A stretch of 64,000 nt of DNA. Origin: an uncultured Corynebacterium sp. Its GTDB lineage: Bacteria; Actinomycetota; Actinomycetes; Mycobacteriales; Mycobacteriaceae. The stretch spans positions 1 through 64,000 of the forward strand of contig NZ_CAMIBP010000006.1 of assembly GCF_946223165.1 (NCBI RefSeq), in the 5' to 3' direction. The stretch's first letter is position 1; every line of letters starts with the position of its first letter. Position numbers and translations under genes: made by a program. Shown piece after piece: positions 10,901-18,780 of this stretch. The notes under the pieces were generated by a model. That model was not told where the DNA came from and did no database searches. It was given only the letters and a program-made list of their open reading frames with translations.

Positions 10901-11884
10901 ATGCATGACGCGCCCCAGATAAGCCCCGAGAACAAGGATTCCGACCGCGACATTTTTGCCGCGCTGCCCAAGGTCACCCTTCACGAGCACCTCCCCATGG
11001 AGGCCACTACCCCCGCCGAGCTGGCCGATGCCGTCCGGGCCCACGTCTCCGCCCTCGCCGCCGACGGCGTGGTCTACGCCGAGCTGCGTCTGGCGCCGGA
11101 GGCCTACCCGTTTGCGGCCGATGCCGCCGTCGACGCCGCCGTCGCGGCCCTGGACACCGCTACTGCCGACGCACCGGCTGGGATCGACGCCCGCCTCGTG
11201 CTCACCGGCATGCGCCAGTCCGCGTTCGACGCCGTGGCGGATCTGGCCATCGCGCGCCGCTCCCGCCGCGTGGTGGGCTTCGAGCTGGCGGGCGATCCGA
11301 CGGCGGCCCTGCCGGAGGCGGGGGAGCTGGGCGCGCTGACCACCCGGCTGCGGGCCGGCTTCGTGCCCTTCGAGCTGCACTGCTCCGGCGGATTCGACGA
11401 CGTCGTCGCGGGCGTGGCCGCCGGCGTGACCCGCCTGTCCTGCGCCACCGACATCGTGGACGACTTCAGCGCGGACCTCGACGGCATCACGCCGGGCGAC
11501 GTGTCCGCCTGGGTGCGCGACCGCGGCATCGCCGTGACCTACACCCCCAGCCTCGAGGTCACCATGGGGCAGATCGATGAGCTGGCGGATCATCCGCTGC
11601 CGCTGCTGCAGCAGCTGGGTTTTACGTGCACCATCGCCGCCGGAAAGCCCGAGGCCGGCACGCTGACGGACCAGTTTGTCGCTCTCAACGAGACCTTCGG
11701 CTACGGACTCGAGGAATTCTTCGACCTGACCGTCAAGGCCATCGAGAACTCGTTTGCCTCCGAGGAAGACCGCCAGCGCCTGCTGGAGACCGTCATCCTT
11801 CCGGCCTATGAAGAACTGGCGGATCCGGAGTTCGCCGAGGATGCGCTCGAGGATCTCAGCGACGCCGCTGCTGAGGACGCCTAG
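10901..11884 (+). CDS. Adenosine-deaminase-fold protein lacking key catalytic residues
   Basis: A 327-residue member of the metal-dependent deaminase superfamily. The N-terminal metal motif is kept (KVTLHEHLPM, His28/His30), and a further metal His may be His160 in FELHCSGG. The Glu of the canonical HAGE motif is replaced by Gly. The RIGHG motif is replaced by RLSCATD (178-184), and the STDDP motif that supplies the catalytic Asp pair is TIAAGKP (244-250). Canonical adenosine deamination therefore looks unlikely. ATG 10901 is chosen because TACGAT ends seven bases before it. It may be a regulatory or altered-specificity paralogue; I cannot assign a substrate. Confidence 0.75.
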   Translation: MHDAPQISPENKDSDRDIFAALPKVTLHEHLPMEATTPAELADAVRAHVSALAADGVVYAELRLAPEAYPFAADAAVDAAVAALDTATADAPAGIDARLVLTGMRQSAFDAVADLAIARRSRRVVGFELAGDPTAALPEAGELGALTTRLRAGFVPFELHCSGGFDDVVAGVAAGVTRLSCATDIVDDFSADLDGITPGDVSAWVRDRGIAVTYTPSLEVTMGQIDELADHPLPLLQQLGFTCTIAAGKPEAGTLTDQFVALNETFGYGLEEFFDLTVKAIENSFASEEDRQRLLETVILPAYEELADPEFAEDALEDLSDAAAEDA

Positions 11885-11933
11885 GGGAGCGCGGCGTTAC
11901 CGCATGAGTGAGTGCGGGGCCTGACCCGGCCGA

Positions 11934-13172
11934 TCAGAACTTGGAGAAGCGCTTGACCAGCATCTCTTCCAGGCCCTTCCACGCGGTGACGTGGTCGGTG
12001 TACGGCTTGGACGGAACATAGCCGGCGTGCTCGGTGGAGCCGAGCATGTAGCCCAGGTAGTCCTGGAAGCGCGGGTTGGCCAGCATGTAGGAGTTGATGG
12101 AGTCGTCGCCCGCCCAGTCGGCGGCGTCGGCGCACACCTCGTAGCAGCGGCCCATTTGGTCGTTATCGACGGCCTCCGGGCCCTGCTCGATGGCCTTGGC
12201 GATGCCGTTGAAGGAGTACTGGTTGTCCGGGTGAACCTGGACGTCGAGCTCGCCGGCGTTGGCGGCGGTGACGACGTCTTCCCAGGTGGAGACCTTGGCC
12301 AGGTCGTGATCGTCGTTCTCGATGATCCAGCGCACCAGCTGCTTCGGGGTCTGGAAGGTATAGATCTCGCCCCACTTGCCCAGGAACACCGGCTTGCCGT
12401 TGAGGTAGGTGCGCAGGGTGTAGGCCGACTGCGAGTTGATGGTGATTTTCACTGGGTCGATACCGGCGGCGGCCCACGCCGAGTTGTCATAAGGATCGGC
12501 GGCCTCGGCCTCGGCCTTGGCGGCCTCCTCGGCTGCCTTCTTGGCGGCCTCGGCTGCGGCGGCGGCCTCGGCGATACGGCGGCCGGCGTCCTGCACGGTG
12601 TCCTCGTCGAAGTCACTGGACGGGGCCACCTTGACGTGCGCGTCGAGATCCTCGATGACCGACTTCCAGTTGGTGAGCACGACGCGGCCCACGCCGGACC
12701 ACTCGCTTAAGCCCTCCGGGCCGGTGTAGTGCTCCAGGCCGCGGTTGGCGTTGTGCAGGATGGAGTGGGTGGCGAAGAAGATCACGGTGTGGTCGGCGCC
12801 GGAGACGTTGGCCAGGGCCTCAGCGACCTCGAAGCCGCGGGCCACGGCGGACACGGAGTCGCGGCGCGGGCGCTCCGCCAGCTTGGCGGGGAGACCGATG
12901 AGGTCGTACTCGTCGCGCTGGGCCGGGGTGACACGGGTGGCGGCCTGGGAGTTGAAGGATTCCCAGTTCGGGTGGTCGAGCAGGTCGTGGCGCTTGCCCG
13001 ACTCGAGGAAGGCGAGGAGCTCGGCCTCCGTATTGAAGGCGAGGACGGACTCGTCATCGCCCAAAAAGGCCTGCCACTCGGTGCCGTTCTGGCGCCACTT
13101 CGGTGCCCACAGGGTGTAAAAGTCGCCCTCGGTCAGCGAGAGCTTAATCGGTACGATTGCGCGGGTGCTCAT
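11934..13172 (-). CDS. Conserved hypothetical protein, 412 aa
   Basis: A soluble, acidic protein beginning MSTRAIVPIKLSLTEGDFYTLW. Residues about 1-180 and 240-412 are separated by an Ala/Glu/Lys-rich helical linker (AEAAKKAAEEAAKAEAE). Both halves contain similar segments: FYTLWAPKWRQNGTEWQAFLG and LRTYLNGKPVFLGKWGEIYTF, each followed by a threshold-like 'LLAFLES' or 'LVRWIIEND' stretch and then HPNW or HDLA. This suggests an internally duplicated fold. No signal peptide, membrane segment or catalytic motif is obvious. TACACT on the reverse strand at 13181-13186 ends eight bases before the ATG, consistent with a leaderless start. Apparently a genus-level protein; I do not know its function. 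Confidence 0.75.
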   Translation of the reverse strand: MSTRAIVPIKLSLTEGDFYTLWAPKWRQNGTEWQAFLGDDESVLAFNTEAELLAFLESGKRHDLLDHPNWESFNSQAATRVTPAQRDEYDLIGLPAKLAERPRRDSVSAVARGFEVAEALANVSGADHTVIFFATHSILHNANRGLEHYTGPEGLSEWSGVGRVVLTNWKSVIEDLDAHVKVAPSSDFDEDTVQDAGRRIAEAAAAAEAAKKAAEEAAKAEAEAADPYDNSAWAAAGIDPVKITINSQSAYTLRTYLNGKPVFLGKWGEIYTFQTPKQLVRWIIENDDHDLAKVSTWEDVVTAANAGELDVQVHPDNQYSFNGIAKAIEQGPEAVDNDQMGRCYEVCADAADWAGDDSINSYMLANPRFQDYLGYMLGSTEHAGYVPSKPYTDHVTAWKGLEEMLVKRFSKF

Positions 13173-13180
13173 GGGCAAAC

Positions 13181-13186
13181 AGTGTA
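13181..13186 (-). promoter_or_regulatory. -10 element of the leaderless 412-aa gene
   Basis: TACACT (reverse strand) ends eight bases before the ATG at 13172, with no Shine-Dalgarno sequence. Confidence 0.55.
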
Positions 13187-13219
13187 CCCAACCTCGCGTT
13201 GCGCGCCCCCTTGGGGCCA

Positions 13220-14188
13220 TCAAGCGGCGGGGCGCCAGAACCCCTTGAAAGTCATGCCCATATTTGACGTGCGCAGAGGGTTGGTTTGGACCGGATCTCC
13301 CGCTTCCACGATGGTGCCGTCGCCGGCGTACATGGCTACGTGCCCGTCCCACACCACGAGGTCGCCCGGCTGCAGATCGCTGGCGCTCACCTGCATACCC
13401 ACCGTTTGCTCCTGCGCCAGGCGCGGCAGCTCGATGCCGGCCTGCCGGTAGGCCCACTGCGTGAGTCCCGAGCAATCGAAGCCGCCGTTTCCGGTGCCGC
13501 CCCACGCATACGGCGTGCCGACGCGGCTCAGGGCGGCCTGCACCGCTGCCTTGCCTTGGGCGCTGCCCTCCCCGCTGGGCGCCGGGGACCCGGCCGAAGT
13601 CGCGTCCGGAGCGGGCGCTGCGAGTGCCGCGGGGCGCACCTCGGGTGCGCCGGAAGGCGTCGAAGCGGGGGCCGCGGTGAGAGCCCGTTCGCTGTGGAGG
13701 GACTGCGTAGCCGCCTGGCCGGCCGGGCTGATGGCCGGGTGGATGGTGCGCGCCGCAATCTCCAGCAGCGGGCGGGCTAACCCCATGAGTTCTGCGAGGA
13801 GCTGCTGGATGCGCGCGCCGGCCTCCATGAGTGCGTTGCGGGCTATGGCCTGCAGCATCGCCTGAGCCGCCGCCTTGGCACCCGGATGCGGGACGAGCAA
13901 CCCCAGCGCCACGGGCGCGGCCTGCGCCAGGGTGCGCGTGCCCAGCGCAATGAGGTCCCGGATGCAGGACTCTATGGCGGTACGGGCCTGTCCCTGCACG
14001 CCCTCAATAGTGGTAGATTCGCTGGCCAACGTGCGAGCCGCGGTGAGCACCTTCTCAGGCGAACCCCCGGTTACCTGCGCCAACTGCAGGACCGACCCCA
14101 TATCCGGCACCGTGATGTGTGGAATCTGCGGCAGCCTGCCCGGCTGCAAGGAGGCGATCTGGCGCAGCGCGTCCGTGATGACCTGCAT
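13220..14188 (-). CDS. NlpC/P60-domain cell-wall endopeptidase with helical N-terminal region
   Basis: A 322-residue protein. Residues 210-322 form an NlpC/P60 domain with Cys239 (FDCSGLTQWAY) and His283 (DGHVAMYAG), the catalytic pair of bacterial γ-D-glutamyl-diamino-acid peptidases. Residues 1-150 are Ala/Leu-rich and helical, followed by a Pro/Ala-rich linker. There is no Sec signal peptide, unlike the usual RipA-type hydrolases. The start codon overlaps the stop of the preceding small gene (ATGA at 14185-14188), so the two are translationally coupled. The combination suggests export by another route, possibly type VII secretion, but this is inference. Confidence 0.85.
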   Translation of the reverse strand: MQVITDALRQIASLQPGRLPQIPHITVPDMGSVLQLAQVTGGSPEKVLTAARTLASESTTIEGVQGQARTAIESCIRDLIALGTRTLAQAAPVALGLLVPHPGAKAAAQAMLQAIARNALMEAGARIQQLLAELMGLARPLLEIAARTIHPAISPAGQAATQSLHSERALTAAPASTPSGAPEVRPAALAAPAPDATSAGSPAPSGEGSAQGKAAVQAALSRVGTPYAWGGTGNGGFDCSGLTQWAYRQAGIELPRLAQEQTVGMQVSASDLQPGDLVVWDGHVAMYAGDGTIVEAGDPVQTNPLRTSNMGMTFKGFWRPAA

Positions 14189-14490
14189 CAGGCATCACCC
14201 GGCCCGGTGCGCAGCGCGGCGAACGCGCCGGCGCTGTTGCTGTCCACGGTGAGGGTGGCGTGGGTGGTCGCCACGGCGACATCGGCAAGCTGTGCCAGGT
14301 CCTGGCGCAGTTGCCTGTCCCGGCGGATCATGGTGGCGTGCGCCGCGGCAAGTGCCTGGCAAAACTCGGCAATGACGCCGCCCGGTAGCCCGGTGAGCTC
14401 GGGAGCCCGGACGGCGGACTGCGCGTCGAGGTCCCGGGCGAGGCTCAACGTGTGTTCAGGGTCAAGAGCGAAGGTGGTGTTGGTCGTCAT
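14188..14490 (-). CDS. Small helical protein resembling EspC/DUF2580 type VII secretion targets
   Basis: A 100-residue protein beginning [21 protein letters not shown]. It is largely helical, with no cysteine-rich or membrane region. The opening 'DPE' segment, the central [17 protein letters not shown] helix and the ending [18 protein letters not shown] resemble the EspC-like family of ESX-associated proteins. The YxxxD/E secretion motif is not present. It is followed, with a one-base overlap, by the NlpC/P60 gene, an order seen for small ESX-like partners ahead of effector genes. The family assignment is by eye and uncertain. Confidence 0.55.
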   Translation of the reverse strand: MTTNTTFALDPEHTLSLARDLDAQSAVRAPELTGLPGGVIAEFCQALAAAHATMIRRDRQLRQDLAQLADVAVATTHATLTVDSNSAGAFAALRTGPGDA

Positions 14491-14545
14491 GGCCCTTTGG
14501 ACTGGGCCAGACTGGCAAAGGTTCCCAAAAGAATTTCGCGCTGTC

Positions 14546-14551
14546 TAAAGT
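14546..14551 (+). promoter_or_regulatory. -10 element of leaderless upp
   Basis: TAAAGT ends seven bases before the ATG at 14559. It rules out the in-frame GTG at 14550. Confidence 0.6.
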
Positions 14552-14558
14552 GGTCCGT

Positions 14559-15197
14559 ATGGAACTCCACGTTGTTGATCACCCGCTTGCCGCCTCCCGC
14601 CTCACCATCATGCGCGACGCCCGCAGCGACAATGCCGCTTTCCGCGCCGCTCTGCGCGACCTGGGCACCATGCTCGTCTACGAAGCCGCCCGCGACTTGC
14701 CGGTCGAGCACTTTGATTGCGCGACTCCCGTCGCCACCGCGCAGGGCACCCGCCTGCTGGACCCGCCGATCATCGTGCCCATCATCCGCGCCGGCCTGGG
14801 CATGATTGACCCGGCACTGGCCATGATCCCCGACGCCCAGGTGGGTTTCCTGGGCATGGCCCGCAACGAGGAGACGCACGAGCCCGTGCCGTACCTCGAG
14901 GCCCTGCCGGAGGATCTCACTGGGCGCACCGTCTTCCTCGTCGATCCGATGTTGGCCACGGGCGGCTCGCTGCTGCACGCGGTGCGCCTGCTGGCTGACC
15001 GCGGCGCCACGAACATCACGTGCATCTGCATGGTGTCCGCGCAGCCGGGCGTCGATGCCCTCGAGTCTTCCGGCCTGCCGGTCGGGCGCCTCTACACCGC
15101 GGTCGTGGACCCAGAGCTCAATGCGGATGCCTACATCGTTCCGGGCTTGGGCGATGCCGGCGACCGCCTCTACGGCCCGCGCAACATCGACCTCTAG
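14559..15197 (+). CDS. upp: Uracil phosphoribosyltransferase
   Basis: Converts uracil and PRPP to UMP in pyrimidine salvage. The 212-residue sequence has the PRPP-binding loop [12 protein letters not shown] at residues 125-136, the IRAGLGM segment near 79, and the uracil-binding C-terminal region ending [18 protein letters not shown]. Length is standard for the family. The start is fixed by the leaderless promoter layout. An XRE-type regulator gene follows on the same strand after about 180 bases, with its own ribosome-binding site. Confidence 0.98.
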   Translation: MELHVVDHPLAASRLTIMRDARSDNAAFRAALRDLGTMLVYEAARDLPVEHFDCATPVATAQGTRLLDPPIIVPIIRAGLGMIDPALAMIPDAQVGFLGMARNEETHEPVPYLEALPEDLTGRTVFLVDPMLATGGSLLHAVRLLADRGATNITCICMVSAQPGVDALESSGLPVGRLYTAVVDPELNADAYIVPGLGDAGDRLYGPRNIDL

Positions 15198-15377
15198 CAG
15201 CCTCGTTGCCGCGCGCTGGCGGCGGCGCGCGCGGGGCTCTAGACTCCGGGGGTACGACACCGAGCCGGTCGCAGCGTGGCGCTGGAGCGTACCGCTGGGG
15301 CAAGCGGCGTCGGCTGGCGCAGGGGGTGCGCCAGGACACGGGGAGGGGCGGGAGACCGCCCCACACAAGGGGGTTTC

Positions 15378-15779
15378 ATGAGTTTTTCAGTGCATCGGCT
15401 CATGTGGTCGAGCTACGGCCACGGCTTCGCGCACAATCTGCGGCTCGTGCGCACCGGGCGGGGGATTTCGCAGCAGGCGCTGGCGGAGATGGCGGGCATG
15501 TCTCGCACGCAGATTTCCAATCTGGAACGCAACGAAAATGGGCAACGTTCCATGGCGGATCCGCAGCTGTCCACCGTCTACAAGCTGGCGCTTGCGTTGG
15601 AGGTTCCGCCGGCGACGCTGCTGCCGGGGGTGGCCGAGCTCGTAGCGGAAATCTGTGAACCGCGCGGGAGCGCGAGTGAGGCGGGGGAGTCGGGCGCGGT
15701 GCTCTCGCCGCACCACGTGCGGCCGTTTCCCAAGTCTTATGTGGAGCAGCGGCGCTTTGCGGCCCGCCCGTGGGAATAG
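15378..15779 (+). CDS. XRE-family transcriptional regulator
   Basis: A 133-residue protein with a helix-turn-helix at about residues 18-75 (LRLVRTGRGISQQALAEMAG, then SRTQISNLERNENG). The C-terminal 50 residues are poorly structured and end in YVEQRRFAARPWE, which recalls similar small regulators in corynebacteria. AAGGGGG lies just upstream of the ATG at 15378. It lies between upp and the amidohydrolase gene, all on the same strand. Its target is not evident. Confidence 0.82.
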   Translation: MSFSVHRLMWSSYGHGFAHNLRLVRTGRGISQQALAEMAGMSRTQISNLERNENGQRSMADPQLSTVYKLALALEVPPATLLPGVAELVAEICEPRGSASEAGESGAVLSPHHVRPFPKSYVEQRRFAARPWE

Positions 15780-15847
15780 GCCCTAAGTGGTCTGATTTTC
15801 TGTACCGCTTGGTCTAGTCTAGACTTGGCTGGCAAGGAGGTTCACCG

Positions 15848-17035
15848 ATGGCCCACAACATTTCCGATTTCGTCTCTGCGTGGTTCGACGAGCACCGCGT
15901 CGACGTCATCGGCTGGCGCCGCCACATTCATCGCCACCCAGAGACGTCGAACAACGAGGTAGAAACCACCCGCTTCATCGATGCCGTCCTGCGGGATAAC
16001 GGCTTGGAGACGCAGCTCTTCCCGGAGACCGGACTCATGGTGGACCTCGGCCCCGAGACGGAAGATGGCCGCCTCGCCTTCCGCGCGGACATCGACGCGC
16101 TGCCGCTCCAGGAGGTCACTGGCCTGGAATTTACCTCCACCAACCCCGGCGTGTGTCACGCGTGCGGGCACGACGTCCACACCGCCATTGTCATGGGGCT
16201 GGCCTGCGCGCTCGCGGAGTTTCACCGCACCCACGGGTTGGAGCTGGGCGTACGCTTCATCTTCCAGCCCGCCGAGGAAGTGTGGGTGGGCGGCGCCACC
16301 GACGTCATTTCCTGGGGCGCTCTTGAAGGCGTGAACTCCATTTACTCCATCCACGTCGAACCCAAGCTGCGCGTGGGCCGCATCGGCGTGCGCACCGGCG
16401 CTATCACCTCGGCCACCGACGTCGTCGAGCTCAAGGTGCGCGGTCCCGGCGGGCACACCTCGCGCCCGCACCTGACCGCAGACGTCGTCTTTGCCCTAGC
16501 CAAGGTCGCTACCGAGCTCCCCGCGTTGCTGTCGCGCCGCGTCGATCCGCGCAGCGGCACCGTGTGGGTGGCCGGCCAGATCAACTCCGGTTTTGCGCCC
16601 AACGCCGTGCCGGAGACCGGCACCCTGTCCGGCACGATGCGCACGGCGGATATCGCCATCTGGCGCGACCTGCAGCAGCTCACCGCCGAGCTGGTGGAGT
16701 TCATCCTGGCGCCCACCGGCGTCGAGCACGAGCTCACCTACCACCGCGGCGTCCCGCCGGTGCTCAACGATGACGTCGCCACCGCGCTGCTGTCCGCCGC
16801 CGCCACCGCCATCGATCCGCAGGCTGTGGTCCAAGCCCCGCAATCTTCCGGCGGCGAGGACTTCTCCTGGTACCTCGAGCAGGTCCCCGGATCCATGGCC
16901 CGCTTGGGCTGCTGGTCCGGCGAGGGTGATCAGCACGATCTCCACATGGGTGACCTCGAGGTCGACGAGCGTGCCATCGGCGTGGGCATCAAGCTCTTCG
17001 GCTCCGTGGTCGAGCAATACGCGCGCGCCGAGTAG
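15848..17035 (+). CDS. M20-family amidohydrolase (aminoacylase/hippurate hydrolase type)
   Basis: A 395-residue cytoplasmic metallohydrolase cleaving N-acyl or indole-type amides. Metal-site motifs of the M20D group are present: RADIDALPL, CHACGHDVHTA (103-112), FQPAEE, SIHVEP and the C-terminal SSGGEDFSWY. The dimerisation lid contains GPGGHTSRPH. A strong AAGGAGG lies seven bases before ATG 15848. The substrate cannot be read from sequence. Its stop codon is followed after four bases by the phased CCGGA array of the next gene. Confidence 0.93.
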   Translation: MAHNISDFVSAWFDEHRVDVIGWRRHIHRHPETSNNEVETTRFIDAVLRDNGLETQLFPETGLMVDLGPETEDGRLAFRADIDALPLQEVTGLEFTSTNPGVCHACGHDVHTAIVMGLACALAEFHRTHGLELGVRFIFQPAEEVWVGGATDVISWGALEGVNSIYSIHVEPKLRVGRIGVRTGAITSATDVVELKVRGPGGHTSRPHLTADVVFALAKVATELPALLSRRVDPRSGTVWVAGQINSGFAPNAVPETGTLSGTMRTADIAIWRDLQQLTAELVEFILAPTGVEHELTYHRGVPPVLNDDVATALLSAAATAIDPQAVVQAPQSSGGEDFSWYLEQVPGSMARLGCWSGEGDQHDLHMGDLEVDERAIGVGIKLFGSVVEQYARAE

Positions 17036-17039
17036 AAGT

Positions 17040-17089
17040 CCCGGATTGGTTCCGGAAGTGTTCCGGACAGTGTCCGGAGTCCGCCCGGA
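17040..17089. repeat. Helically phased array of five (C/T)CCGGA sites
   Basis: The hexamers CCCGGA, TCCGGA, TCCGGA, TCCGGA and CCCGGA begin at 17040, 17051, 17062, 17073 and 17084: five copies with an exact 11-bp period. The 17-base stretch from 17062 to 17078 is a palindrome with 8-bp arms. The array ends next to the expected -35 position of the promoter whose -10 TACACT is at 17114-17119, so it is placed like an activator or repressor platform. It lies outside both flanking genes. Confidence 0.8.
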
Positions 17090-17113
17090 ATGCGCCGGGG
17101 TAGTCGGTGGCAC

Positions 17114-17119
17114 TACACT
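17114..17119 (+). promoter_or_regulatory. -10 element of the LpdA-like gene
   Basis: TACACT lies about 85 bases before the GTG start at 17204, so this transcript has a leader of roughly 78 bases, unlike the leaderless genes nearby. Confidence 0.5.
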
Positions 17120-17203
17120 AGCTGAGGTATTTCCCCAAGAAATCTATTCGTGACTAATATCTTTCGGACTTCAGCTCAGTCCGCTCATCTCAAGGAGAAG
17201 CGA

Positions 17204-18652
17204 GTGACCCAGACCCCGGCACCAGAGATCAACGAGGAAGCTCCGCGCATCGTCATCATCGGCGGCGGCCCGGCCGGCTACGAGGCTGCGACCGCGGGTG
17301 CTAAGTACGGCGCGGACATCACCCTCATCGAGGATCAGGGCCCGGGCGGCTCCTCCATCATCCTCGACTGCGTCCCGTCGAAGTCGTTCATCGCCGGCGC
17401 GAACATCCGCACCGACTTCCGCCGTGCCGACGCCATGGGGCTTAACGGTCAGATCAGCGAGCTCAACCTGTCGCTGACCGCGCTCAACAAGCGCGTCCAG
17501 GCCCTAGCCAACCAGCAGTCCGCTGACGTGCGCGCGGGCCTGGAGAACATCGGCGTCCGCATTATCGATGGCCGCGGCGCCTTCTCCGAGGATCAGACCG
17601 GCGTGCTCAACGCCGCCCACCGCGTCGATGTCACCCACGCCGACGGAACCACCGAGGTCCTCGAGGCCGATCTCGTCCTCGTTGCTACCGGCGCCACCCC
17701 GCGCATCCTGCCGGGCGCGCAGCCGGACGGCGAGCGCATCCTCACCTGGCAGCAGGTCTACGACCTTAAGGAAGAACCCGAGCACCTCATCGTGGTCGGC
17801 TCCGGCGTCACCGGCGCGGAGTTCGTTTCCGCCTTCGCCGAGATGGGCGTTAAGGTCACCATGGTCGCCTCCCGCGACCGCATTCTTCCGCATGACGATG
17901 CCGACGCCGCCGACGTCCTCGAGACCGTCCTGGCCGAGCGCGGCGTGGAGCTGGAGAAGAACTGCCGCGTCGACTCCGTCTCCCGCACCGAGGACGGCAA
18001 CGTCGTCGTGAAGACCTCCGACGGCCGCGAGATTCACGGCTCGCACGTCATCATGTCCATCGGCTCCATCCCGAACACCAAGAACCTTGGTCTGGAGAAC
18101 GTGGGCGTCCACACCACTCAGTCGGGCCACATCAAGGTGGACCGCGTTTCCCGTACCAACATCGCCGGCATCTACGCCGCGGGTGACTGCTCCAACCTGT
18201 TCCCGCTGGCGTCCGTCGCCGCTATGCAGGGCCGCATCGCCATGTACCACGCCCTCGGTGAGGGCGTGTCCCCGCTGCGGCTGAAGACCGTGGCCACCGC
18301 CGTGTTTACCCGCCCGGAGATCGCTGCAGTGGGCTACACCCAGGCTGAGATCGAGGCCGGTGAGGTTGCCGCGCGCACCATCACGATGCCGCTCAACACG
18401 AACCCGCGCGCCAAGATGCGCTCCCTCAACCACGGTTTTGTTAAGCTCTTCTGCCGCGCGACCTCCGGCCGCATCATCGGCGGAGTGATCGTAGCCCCGA
18501 CGGCGTCCGAGCTCATCCTGCCCATCGCCGTGGCCGTGACCAACCAGCTCACCGTTAACCAGCTGGCGGACTCCTTCGCCGTCTACCCGTCTCTGTCCGG
18601 CACCATCACCGAGGCGGCCCGCCGCCTCGTCGCCCACGACGATCTGGAGTAA
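17204..18652 (+). CDS. NAD(P)H:quinone/disulfide-reductase-family flavoprotein, LpdA (Rv3303c) type
   Basis: A 482-residue FAD protein of the pyridine nucleotide-disulfide oxidoreductase family. The FAD-binding motif is RIVIIGGGPAGYEAA, the NAD(P) motif is HLIVVGSGVTGAEF, and the second FAD motif is GIYAAGDCSN. The redox-active CxxxxC is incomplete: the site reads GGSSIILDCVPSK, with only the second Cys. This is the pattern of M. tuberculosis LpdA, a quinone reductase and not a lipoamide dehydrogenase. The start is GTG 17204 with AAGGAG six bases upstream. A phased repeat array lies ahead of its promoter. Confidence 0.9.
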   Translation: MTQTPAPEINEEAPRIVIIGGGPAGYEAATAGAKYGADITLIEDQGPGGSSIILDCVPSKSFIAGANIRTDFRRADAMGLNGQISELNLSLTALNKRVQALANQQSADVRAGLENIGVRIIDGRGAFSEDQTGVLNAAHRVDVTHADGTTEVLEADLVLVATGATPRILPGAQPDGERILTWQQVYDLKEEPEHLIVVGSGVTGAEFVSAFAEMGVKVTMVASRDRILPHDDADAADVLETVLAERGVELEKNCRVDSVSRTEDGNVVVKTSDGREIHGSHVIMSIGSIPNTKNLGLENVGVHTTQSGHIKVDRVSRTNIAGIYAAGDCSNLFPLASVAAMQGRIAMYHALGEGVSPLRLKTVATAVFTRPEIAAVGYTQAEIEAGEVAARTITMPLNTNPRAKMRSLNHGFVKLFCRATSGRIIGGVIVAPTASELILPIAVAVTNQLTVNQLADSFAVYPSLSGTITEAARRLVAHDDLE

Positions 18653-18671
18653 CCCCCGAAAGGGACGGAGT

Positions 18672-18744
18672 TCCTCTACAAGTAGCCGATCTGCTGGTGT
18701 AAAACCGCAGGTCGGCTTGTGCGTGGGGCGGTATCTGTAGAGGA
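18672..18744. repeat. Nested inverted repeats after the LpdA-like gene
   Basis: TCCTCTACA at 18672-18680 and TGTAGAGGA at 18736-18744 are perfect complements and enclose a second hairpin (18684-18717). Only 20 bases follow the stop codon before the structure begins. Confidence 0.6.
18684..18722 (+). terminator. Probable terminator of the LpdA-like gene
   Basis: AGCCGATCTGC at 18684-18694 pairs with GCAGGTCGGCT at 18707-18717 with one wobble, followed by only a short TTGT tract. Confidence 0.45.
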
Positions 18745-18780
18745 CGCCCGCTGTGGTGAAGGGGTGTCGGAGGACACCGG

